64,000 bases of DNA from Artocarpus heterophyllus (taxonomy: Eukaryota > Streptophyta > Magnoliopsida > Rosales > Moraceae). A program made the position numbers and the translations under genes. The DNA lies in NCBI GenBank assembly GCA_025403435.1, contig CM046354.1, positions 35,181,533 through 35,245,532 of the forward strand, read 5' to 3'. Position 1 is the first letter of the stretch, and every line of letters begins with the position of its first letter. Shown piece after piece: positions 22,617 through 34,743 of this stretch. Below the pieces are notes generated by a model, which worked only from the letters and a program-made list of their open reading frames with translations, made no database searches and was not told the origin of the DNA.

Positions 22617-24128
22617 GGATTCAAAGAAACAAGAAGTCTACTACGTGAAGACTTAACGCTTCGGATGGGCGATGGATCCTTGGTCTCAGCGGAAGCAGTG
22701 GGAGATGTCCATCTTTACTTTGATAATTATAGGAATTTAATTTTGCGAGATTTTTTTTATGTTCCTAAATTTAAAAGCAATTTAATTTCTGTATCTTCTT
22801 TATTTAAAGACTCCTACATGGTATCTTTTAATGAAAAAGTGGTGATTCGTAAAAACAAATCTTTTATCTGTTCTGGATGGATGCAAAATAATCTATATTT
22901 TATCAAACCTAAGATGGACTTATTGCTTAATGCTGAGATAAATGATAATGACTCAAAAAGACTTAAAACTTCTCACTCTAATAAGACTTATCTTTGGCAT
23001 TTGCACCTTGGGCATATTAACCTGAATAGGATTCAAAGGTTGGTAAGGGATGGACCTTTAAGTCACTTAAAGGTTGAATCTATACCTCAATGTGAATCTT
23101 GTTTGGAGGGTAAAATGACCAAAAGACCATACGGGTCCAAGGGCAATAGGGCCGAAGGGGTTCTAGAACTTGTGCATAGTGATGTTTGCGGACCGATGAA
23201 CATCCGAGCACGAGGAAGGTATGAGTACTTCGTCACTTTTATTGACGATTACTCAAGATATGGGTATGTGTACCTGATGCACCACAAAAGCGAAACTTAT
23301 GATAAGTTTAGGGAGTTTCGGGCTGAAGTGGAAAAGCAATTAGGCAAACCCATAAAGGCACTTCGATCTGATCGAGGTGGGGAATACCTTTCTGATGAGT
23401 TCTTGGGACACTTGTTAGAGAATGGGATTTTATCCCATTTGACTGCGCCCGGCACTCTGCAGCAGAATGGCATAGCGGAGAGAAGAAATAGGACTTTGTT
23501 GGACATGATTAGGTCTATGATGAGTTATTCATCATTACCATTATCCTTTTGGGGATATGCACTACAAACTGCATGTTATCTTTTGAACAATGTGCCTTCA
23601 AAATCAGTCCCTAAAACTCCTCACGAGTTGTGGACAAGAAGGAAGACATCCTTAAACCATATTCACATATGGGGATGTCCGGCTCATGTCCTGTTTAAGG
23701 ATCCGAATAAGTTGGAAGCACATTCAGAAGTTTACGTGTTTGTAGGATATCCAAAAGGGACTAAAGGGGGTTATTTTTATAACCCAAAGGAAAATAAAGT
23801 CATGGTTTCAACTAATGCAACTTTCCTTGAGGAGTGTTACATAGACGACTTTAAACCTCGAAGCAAAGTGGTGCTTGAGGAGTTAAGGGGTGATCCGTTC
23901 ACTCTGGAGGTTCCGATTGAAACCATTCCGATCGATGTAGAAAAACCCAACAAACCTGAACAACAATCTCAGGGGCTTCGGCGTAGTGGGAGGATCGGGC
24001 GTCAACCTGAGAGGTATATGTTCAATGGGGAGGTCTTTTTGGCTGAACCAGATGAACATGACTGGAATCCTTATACTTATGAAGAAGCTATGGAGGATGT
24101 TGATTCAAGACTCTGGACAAGGCCATGA
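22617..24128 (+). pseudogene. pol: C2 protease remainder and integrase
   Basis: Same reading frame as gag after the TAG. Contains the GAG-pre-integrase zinc region ([19 protein letters not shown]) and integrase with catalytic D at about 495 and 558 and E at about 594, numbered from the gag start (DD35E). The C-terminal part has the copia [14 protein letters not shown] box and runs into the RT linker. It ends at TGA 24126-24128 after a small deletion in CTCTGGACAAGGCC compared with C1, which shifts frame. Confidence 0.88.
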
Positions 24129-24136
24129 ACATATAG

Positions 24137-25687
24137 ATGAAGTCTATGGAGACTAATCAGGTTTGGGAGCTTGTGGATCTTCCCGAAGGGGTAAAACCCA
24201 TAGGGTGTAAGTGGATCTACAAGAGGAAAAGAGGAGTGGATGGAAAGGTTGAAACCTTTAAGGCTAGACTGGTAGCTAAGGGTTATATGCAAACAGAAGG
24301 AATCAATTATGAGGAAACCTTTTCGCCTGTAGCCATGCTTAAGTCCATCCGGATTCTCTTGTCCATAGCTATCGCTCTCGACTATGAGATTTGACAGATG
24401 GATGTCAAGACGGCTTTCCTGAATGGCTATCTTGATGAGTCCATTTATATGGAACAACCAGACGGGTTCAAGGTCGCGGGTCAAAAGGGTAAGGTTTGTA
24501 AGCTGCTAAAGTCAATTTATGGACTTAAGCAGGCATCCCGTTCTTGGAACATAAGATTTGATCAAGTGATCAAGACTTATGGGTTCTCACAAAATGTGGA
24601 TGAACCATGTGTTTATAAACACATTAAGGATGGGAAGGTGGTTTTTCTACTGCTCTATGTGGATGACATTCTGCTAATTGGCAATGACGTTAGGGCATTG
24701 TCATCGGTCAAATTATGGTTGACCAAGCAGTTTGACATGAAGGACTTGGGTGAGGCTAATTTTGTTCTCGGTATCCAGATCTTTCGGGATAGGAAGAACA
24801 AAATGATAGCTTTGTCACAGGCTGGCTACATAGATAAAATTCTCAGGAGGTTTGCAATGCAGGATTCCAAGAAAGGTGGGCAACCATCTAGGTCTGGAAT
24901 TACTCTTTCTAAGAAAGACTCTCCAAAGTCTTATGAAGAAAGAGAATACATGAAGAAGGTGCCTTATGCTTCGGCGGTGGGTAGTCTCATGTATGCCATG
25001 CTTTGCACAAGACCGGATATTAGCTATGCGGTCGGGATTGTAAGTCGATTTCAGGCGGATCCAGGACTGAACCATTGGGTTGCGGTAAAGCATATTTTCA
25101 AGTACCTGAGAAGGACTCGAGGGTATATGCTTGTGTATTCGGATGAGGACTTGACTCCTCTAGGATACTCTGATTCAAATTTTCAATCCTATTTGGATTC
25201 TAGGAAATCGACTTCAGAGTTTGTGTTTACTCTGGGCGGCGGTGCCATCAGTTGGAGAAGTGTAAAGCAAGATTGCACTTCGGATTCAATGATGGAGGCC
25301 GAGTATGTGGCGGCTAGTGATGCTTCGAAAGAAGCAGCGTGGCTCCGCAAGTTCCTTGGGGATCTTGAAGTAGTTCCTGGTATCGATAAAGCGGTATCAC
25401 TGTACTGTGATAACAGTGCGGCGGTAGCTAATGCTAAGGAACCAAGATTTCACAAGAAGAGTAAGCATATTGATCGGAAGTATCATGTGCTAAAGGACTT
25501 CGTTGAGGGCGGGCATGTCACGGTATGCAAGATCGCATCAGAGGACAATTTAGCTGATCCATTTACGAAGACACTTACTGGGAGAGTCTTCGAGAGGCAT
25601 GTGGAAGCTATGGGGATGCAAAATTTGCTGTATTTACTCACTTGGTGCAAGTGGAAGATTGTTAGACATGTATGTCCTAAGGAGTAA
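24137..25687 (+). pseudogene. pol: C2 reverse transcriptase and RNase H
   Basis: Two pieces in one frame, split by TGA at 24392-24394 in EI*QMDVKTAFL, where copia RT has tryptophan (TGG). The first piece (24137-24394) is the RT N-terminus. The second (24398-25687) carries YVDD at 24656-24667 and RNase H with CDNSAAVANAK and ADPFTK. The natural TAG after LLYLLT is mutated to TGG, so the frame reads across the polypurine tract into the 3' LTR and stops at 25687. Confidence 0.9.
25646..25659 (+). other. C2 polypurine tract
   Basis: TGCAAGTGGAAGAT immediately before the 3' LTR. C1 and C4 have GTGGGAGAT here, so one G has become A. Confidence 0.8.
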
Positions 25688-27689
25688 AAATGTAATATGT
25701 TTTTGGAGACATTTTTATCAATAAAGAATTTATTCATTTATATATATACATACCAAATCATATCTTCTTTACGTTCATGTTTGTTGAATGTATGATAAGC
25801 AAACAGAAGTTTGAGACTGTCAGTCTAAACCTTAAGAATTGGGCATATGATGGACTGATTATGCGGAAGACATGATTCTTAAGGTGACCGTCTGAAACAT
25901 ATGATCCGCAATCGAGGGAATAAAGTTGGGCGCTTTATTCATATAAAGATTGTTATGTTGTCTATATCCCCTTTGGGAGATGGTTTGTCTTGGCCATCGG
26001 AGTTGGACTCCATGAATAGAAACATTGGCGCTTTGTCATAGGTGACAATGTATTGGATCGGGACATAAAGTGAATTGATTTGGATTAATAATTTTGTCTT
26101 GGCAAATCAATTCACTTTAGACAATCACTTGTATTATATCTTAAACCTGAGATGAATAGTGGGCCCGTTGTCTCAACTTATGTCTTTTGATGTACCAATG
26201 GGTGACTCCCACATCTCTATAGTGGTATGCATGCCGGTACGTTGGAGGCATGACTCTTGATAGCGTAGACTTGTTATTCATAGATATGGAATCCATAGCT
26301 CCTCTTTAGGAGTAATGATATCCTGTAATTGGAAAAATTGGAGCGCTCAACCATTTGGATACATAGGTGTAACCGAATGGTATACTATCTTTGGATGGTA
26401 AGTTTTCTAATGGTGAGACAATGGAACGTAAGATAAAAATAATCGGGAAGGTAAGATAGAACTTGTCCTTAAGCCGATTATGGATTATCATATGGGGATA
26501 TGATACACTTTGATATGTCATGGAGACTTAGTTACACGAGCTTCGTAATTCTATAAAGTTCGAGAGTGCAGCTCCAAGCTTTTAGTAGAGTAGCGTTGGA
26601 GTTGATAATTGTGAAATGTATATCTGGGATATTGGGTTTCATAATTGTCATGAGCTTGAACTTTATAGGTCCATTTTGGTCCCCTTTGCTAGCTCACAAA
26701 AATCCTGTAACGACACGCCGTGCTTTTCCAATAATTGGTGACTTATGTCGAATTTATCGGATTGGTTTAAAATTTGTAAGAATCAAATAATTCATGTCTG
26801 TTTATTGGTTGAATTAATTTTGTAATAAAATTAATTTAAGATAAACTTGTTGAATTATTGGATCAGATAATTCTTATCTGTTTATCGGTTGATTTAATTT
26901 TGGATAAATTAGATCAAGATAAACTTGTAGAATTATTGTGAATTGATTTATTTTCTTAGAGATTATCTTGATAAAGTTTGTTTTGATCAGATATCTTCTC
27001 TATTGGGTTATTTGAATCAAAACTGAGACTTTATCCTTTAGAATCTCGAGTGAAAAATAAAAAATTCGTGGAGATTTTTTCTCCGGAGAGAGGCCTGCCG
27101 AATGACATGGTCGGCCTGCCGAACTGGCCTGTTCGGCCTGTTCGGCCTGCCGATCAGAATGTTCGGCCTGTCGATTAGCGGGAGATAAGATTACGCATTT
27201 TCACGCGGATCTTATCAGATATTGATCCGAACTTGATTCTGTTTCAAGTTTTTGAGACCTAATCTGATAAGGACTGACCCCAGGACCAAGGGCTATAAAA
27301 AGGAAGTGAGTCTCATGATTTACAGAGATCAATTGAGAGATTAACAGTGATACTCTTCGAGTGAGCATCTGAAAAAATCCCTGAGAGCTTTTGTTCACAA
27401 ATCACGAACACTAGCTTTGGGTTCTCTCTCTTGGTTGGAAGGAGAGTCACCGGTAGAAGAGCTATACGTGTGAGCCCACACTCACTCCAGTTGTGGATAG
27501 AGAATAGCAAAGAAGACTAGTTGGTTGAGGCTCTTCTGGAATGTTACTTCTCTCCACAGGTTGCGAAGGTTCTTCACACAAAGGTTAGTAAGATCTGTCT
27601 AATTTATACATATAACATGTCAAACTTGTGTTTTGAAAATTACTCTAATGAAAATTTTTAAAATTCCGCTGCGCACCGTGTTTCCAACA
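25660..27689 (+). repeat. C2 3' LTR (2,030 bp)
   Basis: TGTTAGACATG to TTTCCAACA, followed by ATAAC. Array at 27091-27177 with TCGGCC starts at 27111, 27133, 27142 and 27163. The 9-bp step is an extra TTCGGCCTG absent from the 5' LTR. TATA box at 27293-27302. Confidence 0.95.
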
Positions 27690-28078
27690 ATAACAGTTAT
27701 CTTAGAACTTTTTTCTTTTACGTAACATTTTATTGAATACCTAGACAGAAAAATTGAGAGTTCTTTCTTTAAGAAAAAAGGTCTGCTATCTTATATGTTG
27801 AGCATATAGCAGATCTAGAAAAGTGTGAGCTTAATTTAGTCTTGTAGTTTAACGCCTATTCATCTTTCCATTGATATAGAGGCTTGGCTTTGAAGATCGT
27901 GGTATCAAAGAAGAAAGTTAGGATACCCTAATAAGTCTTCAGGAGGTTTGTAAAAATTCTTCAAGCTTCTATTATTAATTAAAATTATATAGCTATTCTC
28001 GATAAACAAAGTTTTTCAGAAAATTGTTATTTGTTAATTATCTGTTTCTTTCGCTGCGTTTCATATTTAATTCCAACA
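27690..28078 (+). repeat. CB 5' LTR, last part
   Basis: Begins with the second ATAAC and ends TTCCAACA at 28078, next to AATAGTATTAAAGC, a degenerate primer-binding site. It is the continuation of 16306-18062 after removing C2. Confidence 0.65.
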
Positions 28079-30471
28079 AATAGTATTAAAGCAAGTTATA
28101 GCATATATAATTTTAATTATACATGATTTTATATTGATAATTTTCATATTCTTGATGCATGTTTGTGGGCAATTTGTATTTTAACTATTTTTGTTCATAT
28201 GATAAATGAATAATTTTCATGAATGGATTTTTGATCGTTAATTATATAGTCCTTTTGGATTGGTAGTTTTAATTTCATTTTGATTAGATCAAATTTGTGT
28301 AAGCCCATAAAGGGGCATAGGAATTTTGTAATTTATTATTATTATTATTGTTTAATTTTTTTTCTTTTTCTTCTTTCAAAAGTGCATTCACGTAGGCTTC
28401 TTCAAAAGTTTACTTTTCATTATGTGCATAATGTAATGCACGTTAAATAAAAAAAATTCAACGTGATTGATATTAACATTCATGCATATTCACGTAAAAG
28501 GAAAAGTTGCAATGTGAATAATATTCACATACATGGGTGTAAGTTCTTCATTTTGAACCGAGATAGAAGTGATTGCTCAGCCTTGAGCTCCACCAGAGCT
28601 CGGCCATGAGCCACCACGAGACACAGCAGCGCTCGACCTTAAGCCTCATGACTCGGCCTTGTACGCTGCGGCCTTTCGTGGTGAGCCAACGAACGACAGC
28701 AAATTGACGGCAGCAAGGCTACAACCGGTCACTGCTGTCCTGTAGAGGTGACTCGGCCGATGCTATCCCACGACGGAAGGTCGGCAGTGAATGAGCTGCT
28801 CAGCTCTATGATGAATGGAGAGCGTTTTCAACCTCGCGGCCCTGAGCACCTACAGCCTCTGAGATCGTCATTGAGTTTTTCCGTTGCTTGGCCTCCAATT
28901 GCAACTCTCAGCTGCCACAGTGCCTGCATCTACTCCTTACTCGATGATGCGGTGGAGAACAGTGTGCTACGAGTTCAACAGGAGCTTAACCACAAACAAC
29001 ACCAGCACCGTGGCTGGACTTGGCTACTGTCGTCTCGCGGAATAACACGTTCAAGCAACATGTGTCGGACTCCCATGCTGGCCACGGCCATGGCCAATGG
29101 AAGCAATGGCGGAGAAAGTCCTCAGTTGTTGTGGCTCTACCAATGAGCACGATCAAGCGCTGTGCATTTGGATCTCCGGCACGGGGAGGCTCCTTTTTCG
29201 ATAGTCACCTTCAAGCTCCAACGAGGCAACGAAGTGTTCACGGCAGCCATTATTCTCATTTTTGAGAAATAAAGGAAATTGTGTTCTTGTATGTGGAGAA
29301 ATCTTTAGGGAAAAAGATGAAGTCCATTGGGAAATATGTTGTTACAAGAAGACCTTTGTAATTTTTTTATGGGTTGTAATTTAATTATCCAAAAGGACTC
29401 GGTCAAAAATCCATTATTTATTTTTATGTTATTTTATGTGATGATTATGATAACATATTCATGCATTATAATATGTCATCTAGGAAAGTATCCACTTATA
29501 GTTATTGTAACATGACATGCATACACTTGCATATTATTTCATTTTTTAAAGTTGTTTATAAAATAATTTAAGATGTGTTAGAATCAATTTAATGAGATTA
29601 AATTAATTGGGTTGATTTTTATAGAATTTTATTTTAATTTATTTTATTAATCAACCAAATAATATGATTTTAGTTTCAATAGTTAAAACTTAGTAAAATT
29701 CACATTAATTCTAAGTTATCTAATTTTAAATTGTTTAATGTTAGGTAGCTTAAATAATTCATAATAAATTTAGATGTTTAGAAAATTTGTTAATTTTTTT
29801 AAGGATAAATAGGATGAGATTCTATTAACACAAAATATAATCTAGTAACCAAAAATTGGTTTTATTTACTAGAATTATGAAACATAGATGTTGTATAAGA
29901 TAAAACACATGATTTTAAAATAATGAGTGGGAGAAGGTAATAGGACAATATAATTTGTGGTCTCCACTATTATCACCACAACATGAGATTTAGGTGGCGC
30001 CTTGCAACGCTTTGATTTCGCCCTCCCTATGGAGAGTGTCTATTTAAATCAATAACAAGGTTGGCTTCTAGGAGATAGGATTTTATAATATATTTCAAAA
30101 TTGACCTACCCTACAGCAGCAATTTTGAGTTAAGTTATTATAATCTGAAATAGTGGGTTACACTCAGAAAGATATAATTAATTTGTTAATTGTGTCTTAA
30201 CCAAAAATAAATGGCTATTAATAAATATAGAAACTATGAGATATTTTGAATATATTTATTAATTGAGAATGTCTTAATTCAATTTATAAATAATTTGACC
30301 TTCCTTACGGTGGTACTTTATTTATTAAAATTGAATAATCGTAGAATTAGTAAAATATTTTATGTGTTTTTCCATATGCATCATGCATTACGTTTCCTAT
30401 TCCAAAACATATATTTATGATGTTTATGCAATTGTTTAATTTATGCTATTTATTAATTTATTACAACAACA
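28079..30471 (+). other. CB leader, with a GC-rich central block
   Basis: About 2.4 kb between the primer-binding site (28081-28092, degenerate) and gag. 28550-29270 is far more GC-rich than its surroundings and contains repeated CTCGGCC-type words (28576, 28599, 28632, 28652), possibly a decayed form of the array seen elsewhere. Open frames there (28748-29146 and 29020-29265) have no recognisable domain. The rest is AT-rich; the GTGGGAGAAGG box at 29929 matches a conserved segment of the family-A leader. Confidence 0.55.
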
Positions 30472-30599
30472 ATGTCTAATCCAATCGTCACTATTTTCTC
30501 AAATAAAAAATTAACCGGAGATAATTTTGTCAAGTGGAAGAGTAACATGAACATTGTACTAATTGGCTAAAATTAAAAGTTTGACCTGACGGAGGAATA
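30472..30599 (+). pseudogene. gag: CB Gag N-terminal fragment
   Basis: ATG at 30472 opens MSNPIVTIFSNKKLTGDNFV, resembling the family-A Gag start in the LTGxN and WK positions. A TAA follows after about 30 codons, and C3 cuts the frame at 30600. Too short for more than a family assignment. Confidence 0.65.
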
Positions 30600-30928
30600 T
30601 GTTAGACATGTATGCCCTAAGGAGTAAAATGTTGTAATATGTTTTTGGAGACATTTTATCAATAAAGAATTTATTTATTATTCATATACTAAATGTTGTC
30701 TTCTTTAAATTCATATTTGTTAAATGTATGGCAAGTAAACAAAAGTTTGAGAATGTCAGTCTAAACTTTTAAGAATCAGGGGTATGATGGACAAATTATG
30801 TGAAAGACATGATTCTAAAGGTGATGGTCTAAATCATAAGATCCATAATCGAGGGAATAAAGTTGGGCACTTTATTCATGCTAAAATTGTTATGTTGTCT
30901 ACATCCTTGATGGGAGATAGTTTGTTTT
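30600..30928 (+). repeat. C3 5' LTR, first part
   Basis: TGTTAGACATGTATGCCC start. Aligns with LTR positions 1-330 and stops at TTTGTTTT, where G2 is inserted. GTTTT at 30924-30928 is the first copy of the G2 target duplication. Confidence 0.88.
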
Positions 30929-31111
30929 TGTAACGTCCCCTTAAGGGCACCACAAGAGATGTTGCTTTTACCGTTAAACTTAATAATTAATTGATAAGAA
31001 GTTCAAAATAATAACAATACTTAGAGAAATATCCCAGGAGCACTTGCATTTTCTTTTTACTACTTATCAGATTTGCTTCTCTCACCTTAGTTAGCCCAAC
31101 AGAACACCTAA

Positions 31112-33061
31112 TGTTAGACGTGCATGCCCTAAGGAATAAAAATGTAATATGTTTTTGGAGACATTTTTATCAATAAAGAATTTATTTATTATTTATATAC
31201 AAAATCTTGTCCTCTTTACATTCATATTTGTTGAATGTATGTTAAGCAAACAAAAGTCTGAGACTGTCGATATAAACCTTTAAGAATTGGACATATGATG
31301 GACAAATTATGCAAAAGACATGATTCATAAGGTGATGGTCTGAATTATAAGATCCGCAATCGAGGAAATAAAGTTGGGCGCGTTATTCATGCAAAGATTG
31401 TTATGTTGTCTATATCCCTATTGGGAAATGGTTTTTCTTGACATCGAAGGTGGACTCCGTGAATAGAAATATTGGTGCATTATCATAGGTGACAATGTGT
31501 TGGATCAGGACATAAAGGAAATTAATTTAGATTAATAATTTTGTCTTGGCAAATCGATTCACTTTAGACAATCATTTGTATTGTATCTTAATCTTGAGAT
31601 GAATAGTGGGCCTGTTGTCTTGACTTGTGTCTTTTGATGTACCAAAGGGTGACACACACATTTTAATAGTGGTATGCATGCCGGTACATTGGAGACATGA
31701 CTCTTGATAGTGTAGACCTGTTATTCATAGATATGGAACTCATAGCTCCTCTTAGGAGTAGTGATATCCTCTTATATCATAGGTGTAACCAAATGGTATA
31801 CTGTTTTTGGATGGTAAATTTTTTGGTGGTGAGATAATGGATCGTAAGATAAAAATAATTAGAAAGGTAAGATAGAACTTGTCCTTAAGCCGATTATGGA
31901 CATGCCTATGGGGATACGATACATTATGATATGTCATAGAGACTTAGCTATACGGGCTTCGTAATTCTATATAGTTCGAGCATGTAGCTCCAAGCTTTTA
32001 GAGGAGTAGCGTTGGAGTTGATAATTATGAAACGTATATCTGGGATATTGGGTTTCATAATTATTGGAAGCTTGAACTATATAGGTCCATTTGATCCCCT
32101 TTGCTAACTCACAAAAATCCTGTAATGATATGGCGTGCTTTTCTAATAATTGGTGACTTATGTCAAGTTATCAGATTGGCTGAAATTTGGTTAATCAAAT
32201 AATTCATATTTGTTTATCTATTAAATTTAATTTGTGATAAAATTAATTCAAGATAAACTTGTTGAATTATTGAAGATCAGATAATTCATTTTTGTTTATC
32301 GTTAGATTAATTTTGAATTAATTCAAGATAAACTTATTGAATTATCAAGAATTCATTTATTTTTCTAGAGATTATCTAGATAAAGTTGCTTTAATTAGAT
32401 AACTTTTCTATTGGGTTGTTTGAATTAAAATTGAGACTTCATCCCATAGAATCTTGGGTGAAAAATAAAAGATTCACTGAGATTTTTATCGTCAATTTGG
32501 CATGCCTATGGGGCAAGTTTGGCATGCTGGTTAGACAGATCAGCATGCTGAACGCGTGATAAAAAGTCATGCATTTTCATGCGGATTTCATCATATATTG
32601 ATCCGAATTTGATTTTGATTTGAATTTTGAGGCATTATCTGATAAGAACTAACTTCTAGGCCCAACCTCTATAAAAAGGGAATGAGTCTCATTATTATTT
32701 AGATCAGTTGAGAGATGAAGAGTGAAACTCTGATAGTGAGATTCTGAAACTCCCTGAGAGCTCTTATTCACAAATCATAAACACTAGCTTTAGGTTCTCT
32801 CAATTGGTTGGAAGGAGTTGGTGGAAGAGCTGTACGTGTGAGCCCACACTCACTCCGATGGTGGATAGAAAATAGCAAAGAAGGCCAGTTGATTGAGGTC
32901 CTTCTAGAATGTTACTTCTCTTTATTGATTGAGGAAGCTTTTTGGCATTTATAAAGTTAGTAAGATCTGGTTAATTTATGCATATAGCATGTCAAACTTG
33001 TGTTTTGAAAAATACTCTGATATAAAATTTTAAAATTTCACTGCGTACTATTTTTTTAACA
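31112..33061 (+). repeat. C4 5' LTR (1,950 bp)
   Basis: TGTTAGACGTGCATGCCC to TTTTTTTAACA. The 21-bp array at 32496-32555 has decayed to TTTGGCATGCC- and ATCAGCATGCTGA-like words. TATA-like CTATAAAAAGG occurs near 32670. No gene. Confidence 0.92.
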
Positions 33062-34743
33062 ATTGGTATCAAAGCCATGGTTTTTATGTAAATTTACAAG
33101 TCTGTGATTATGCTATATGTGTAAATTATGTGATCTTGATCACCCCTATGCTTGAATTTAATTTTTTAGAGAGTTGGCACTCTAGGGTTTCTACATATTT
33201 ATATGTTGTCATAGATTATATAGTGAATGTTTATTAATGAATTATGGTTAATTAAATTATTATTTACTTATTTATTAATTAATTAATTTACACCGGTTAT
33301 GGTTCCTTAGAGGTTAGAATGTGTATCTAAGTTTTTTTTTTCATGTAATTAGATGTCAGACTATCATCTCCGTCTAGGAATTACAATTTAATTTTAAATT
33401 TGTAAGAATTTTATAATTAAATAATCATTCAGACAAGACGGATGTAGAAGGTGGATCTAGAAGATGGATGATGGCACTCCCATGTATTTCCTGAGTATCT
33501 AATTTTGTTTTTGAATTGTTGAAAATAAAATTGATGAATTGTATTAAAAATTGTATTTTCTATTAAGGGTGATTTCTGCTAAGTCGACATGCTGAATCTC
33601 CCAGTTCGGCAGGCCGATGGTCACAGATCGACAGGCCAGATGTAAGGTTCGCCAGGCTATCAGCAGGGGCCAAACTTCTTGTTTGGCAGGCTGATTAGTC
33701 ATGAACCGGCAAGCCGATCTATGAAGATCGATATGCTGGTGGGTCATGACCGGCCTGTGATCGGCTTGCCGGTAGAGAGCTAAAAATTTCTAAAAAATGT
33801 GCAGCTTTTCAATGCAGTTCTAATTTTATTTTTGGGACAATTTTGAGAAACATTAAAATCTTGATATGACCAAAAATTTGGAGTATTCGATTCATATGGG
33901 ATTGAAGACTTGAAGATGGGTATTATATGAAGAATGATACAGCTTGAGGATTCAATGATAAAGAATCGATAATATGTTTGATTATTTGCTTATAATATTT
34001 GTTTTCTATTCTCTAGGGTGGAACCATAAAATTACAGTTATTTATTAATATTTTGCTTGTAGCTTTGCTTGATTGCTTTACTTGTCTCCATTATAATATG
34101 ATTTGCCATGTATATTGATAACATGCCATATAGAATAAGGAGTGCCACTCATTTAAAAATGGTCATGCATGTCATTTAAAATAAAACGTTGATTTCAAAA
34201 GAATGAGTGGGAGAAGGTTTTCGAAGAGAGGACCTAAGGCCTCCATCGTTGGTCCATAGGAAGAACATGGTGGTCCCGACCCCTAGGAAGGGATTTCGAT
34301 CATGTACCAGATTGGATCTCTGAAAGGATAAGGTATTTTAGTATGATTTATGGTTACACACCCCTAGGTGGTGATTATAAATCATGGATAAAATATTGAA
34401 ACGGTGGTTATACACTCACGTTAATTTTATTATTAACCTCCCCTAGGAGCTCTGTTAATAAAATTAATGGCCAAAGAAATGATTATTAGTATATACTGGA
34501 GCATACGGGTCCTGGATGGCATATATTAATCAGGAGGGGATCCATGTTCTTGATTGAATTTGGCATGACTCCCCTGGGAGCTTGTTGAATTATGAGTTGG
34601 GAATTATTGTTGTAAGGTTGTGATATTTTCAAGGTTTTGGCACATAAACACATTTGTATGTTTTTACATGATTGTGTTATCTTACTAATCATTATGATAT
34701 GTTTGCTTATGTTTGGCATATGATTCTTTATTGTAGATTAAAA
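33062..34743 (+). other. C4 primer-binding site and leader
   Basis: TTGGTATCAAAGCC at 33063-33076 is the primer-binding site. Array of GGCAGGCCGA-like units at 33583-33772, with many mutations. CCTAGG hairpin sites at 34282, 34363 and 34442; the fourth has become CCTGGG. No gene. Confidence 0.75.

Larger units (their letters stand above)
18063..27689 (+). mobile_element. C2: full-length family-A copia, TSD ATAAC
   Basis: A 9,627-bp element with LTRs of 2,018 and 2,030 bp. ATAAC is present on both sides (18058-18062 and 27690-27694), proving a clean integration. It has a primer-binding site, leader, gag-pol and polypurine tract in the canonical order. The LTRs appear closely similar by eye. 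Coding is broken by three nonsense changes and one frameshift, so this copy is non-autonomous even though structurally complete. Confidence 0.95.
16306..30599 (+). mobile_element. CB: older family-B copia element, split by C2 and cut by C3
   Basis: Inferred from three things. An LTR 3' end with an adjacent degenerate primer-binding site lies at 28078/28081. A leader of about 2.4 kb follows. A copia gag start at 30472 (MSNPIVTIF, KLTGDNFVKWKSN) resembles the family-A Gag N-terminus. The 5' LTR start near 16306 (TGTTGATGCTAAAATTGG) is a best guess by analogy with family A. C2 sits in the LTR with TSD ATAAC. At 30600 the gag is interrupted by C3, so the rest of CB must be beyond 64000. Confidence 0.65.

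Noticed and set aside
28748..29146. 132-codon open frame in the GC-rich block
   Set aside because: No recognisable domain, overlaps another frame (29020-29265), and lies in a retrotransposon leader; open length is explained by GC content.
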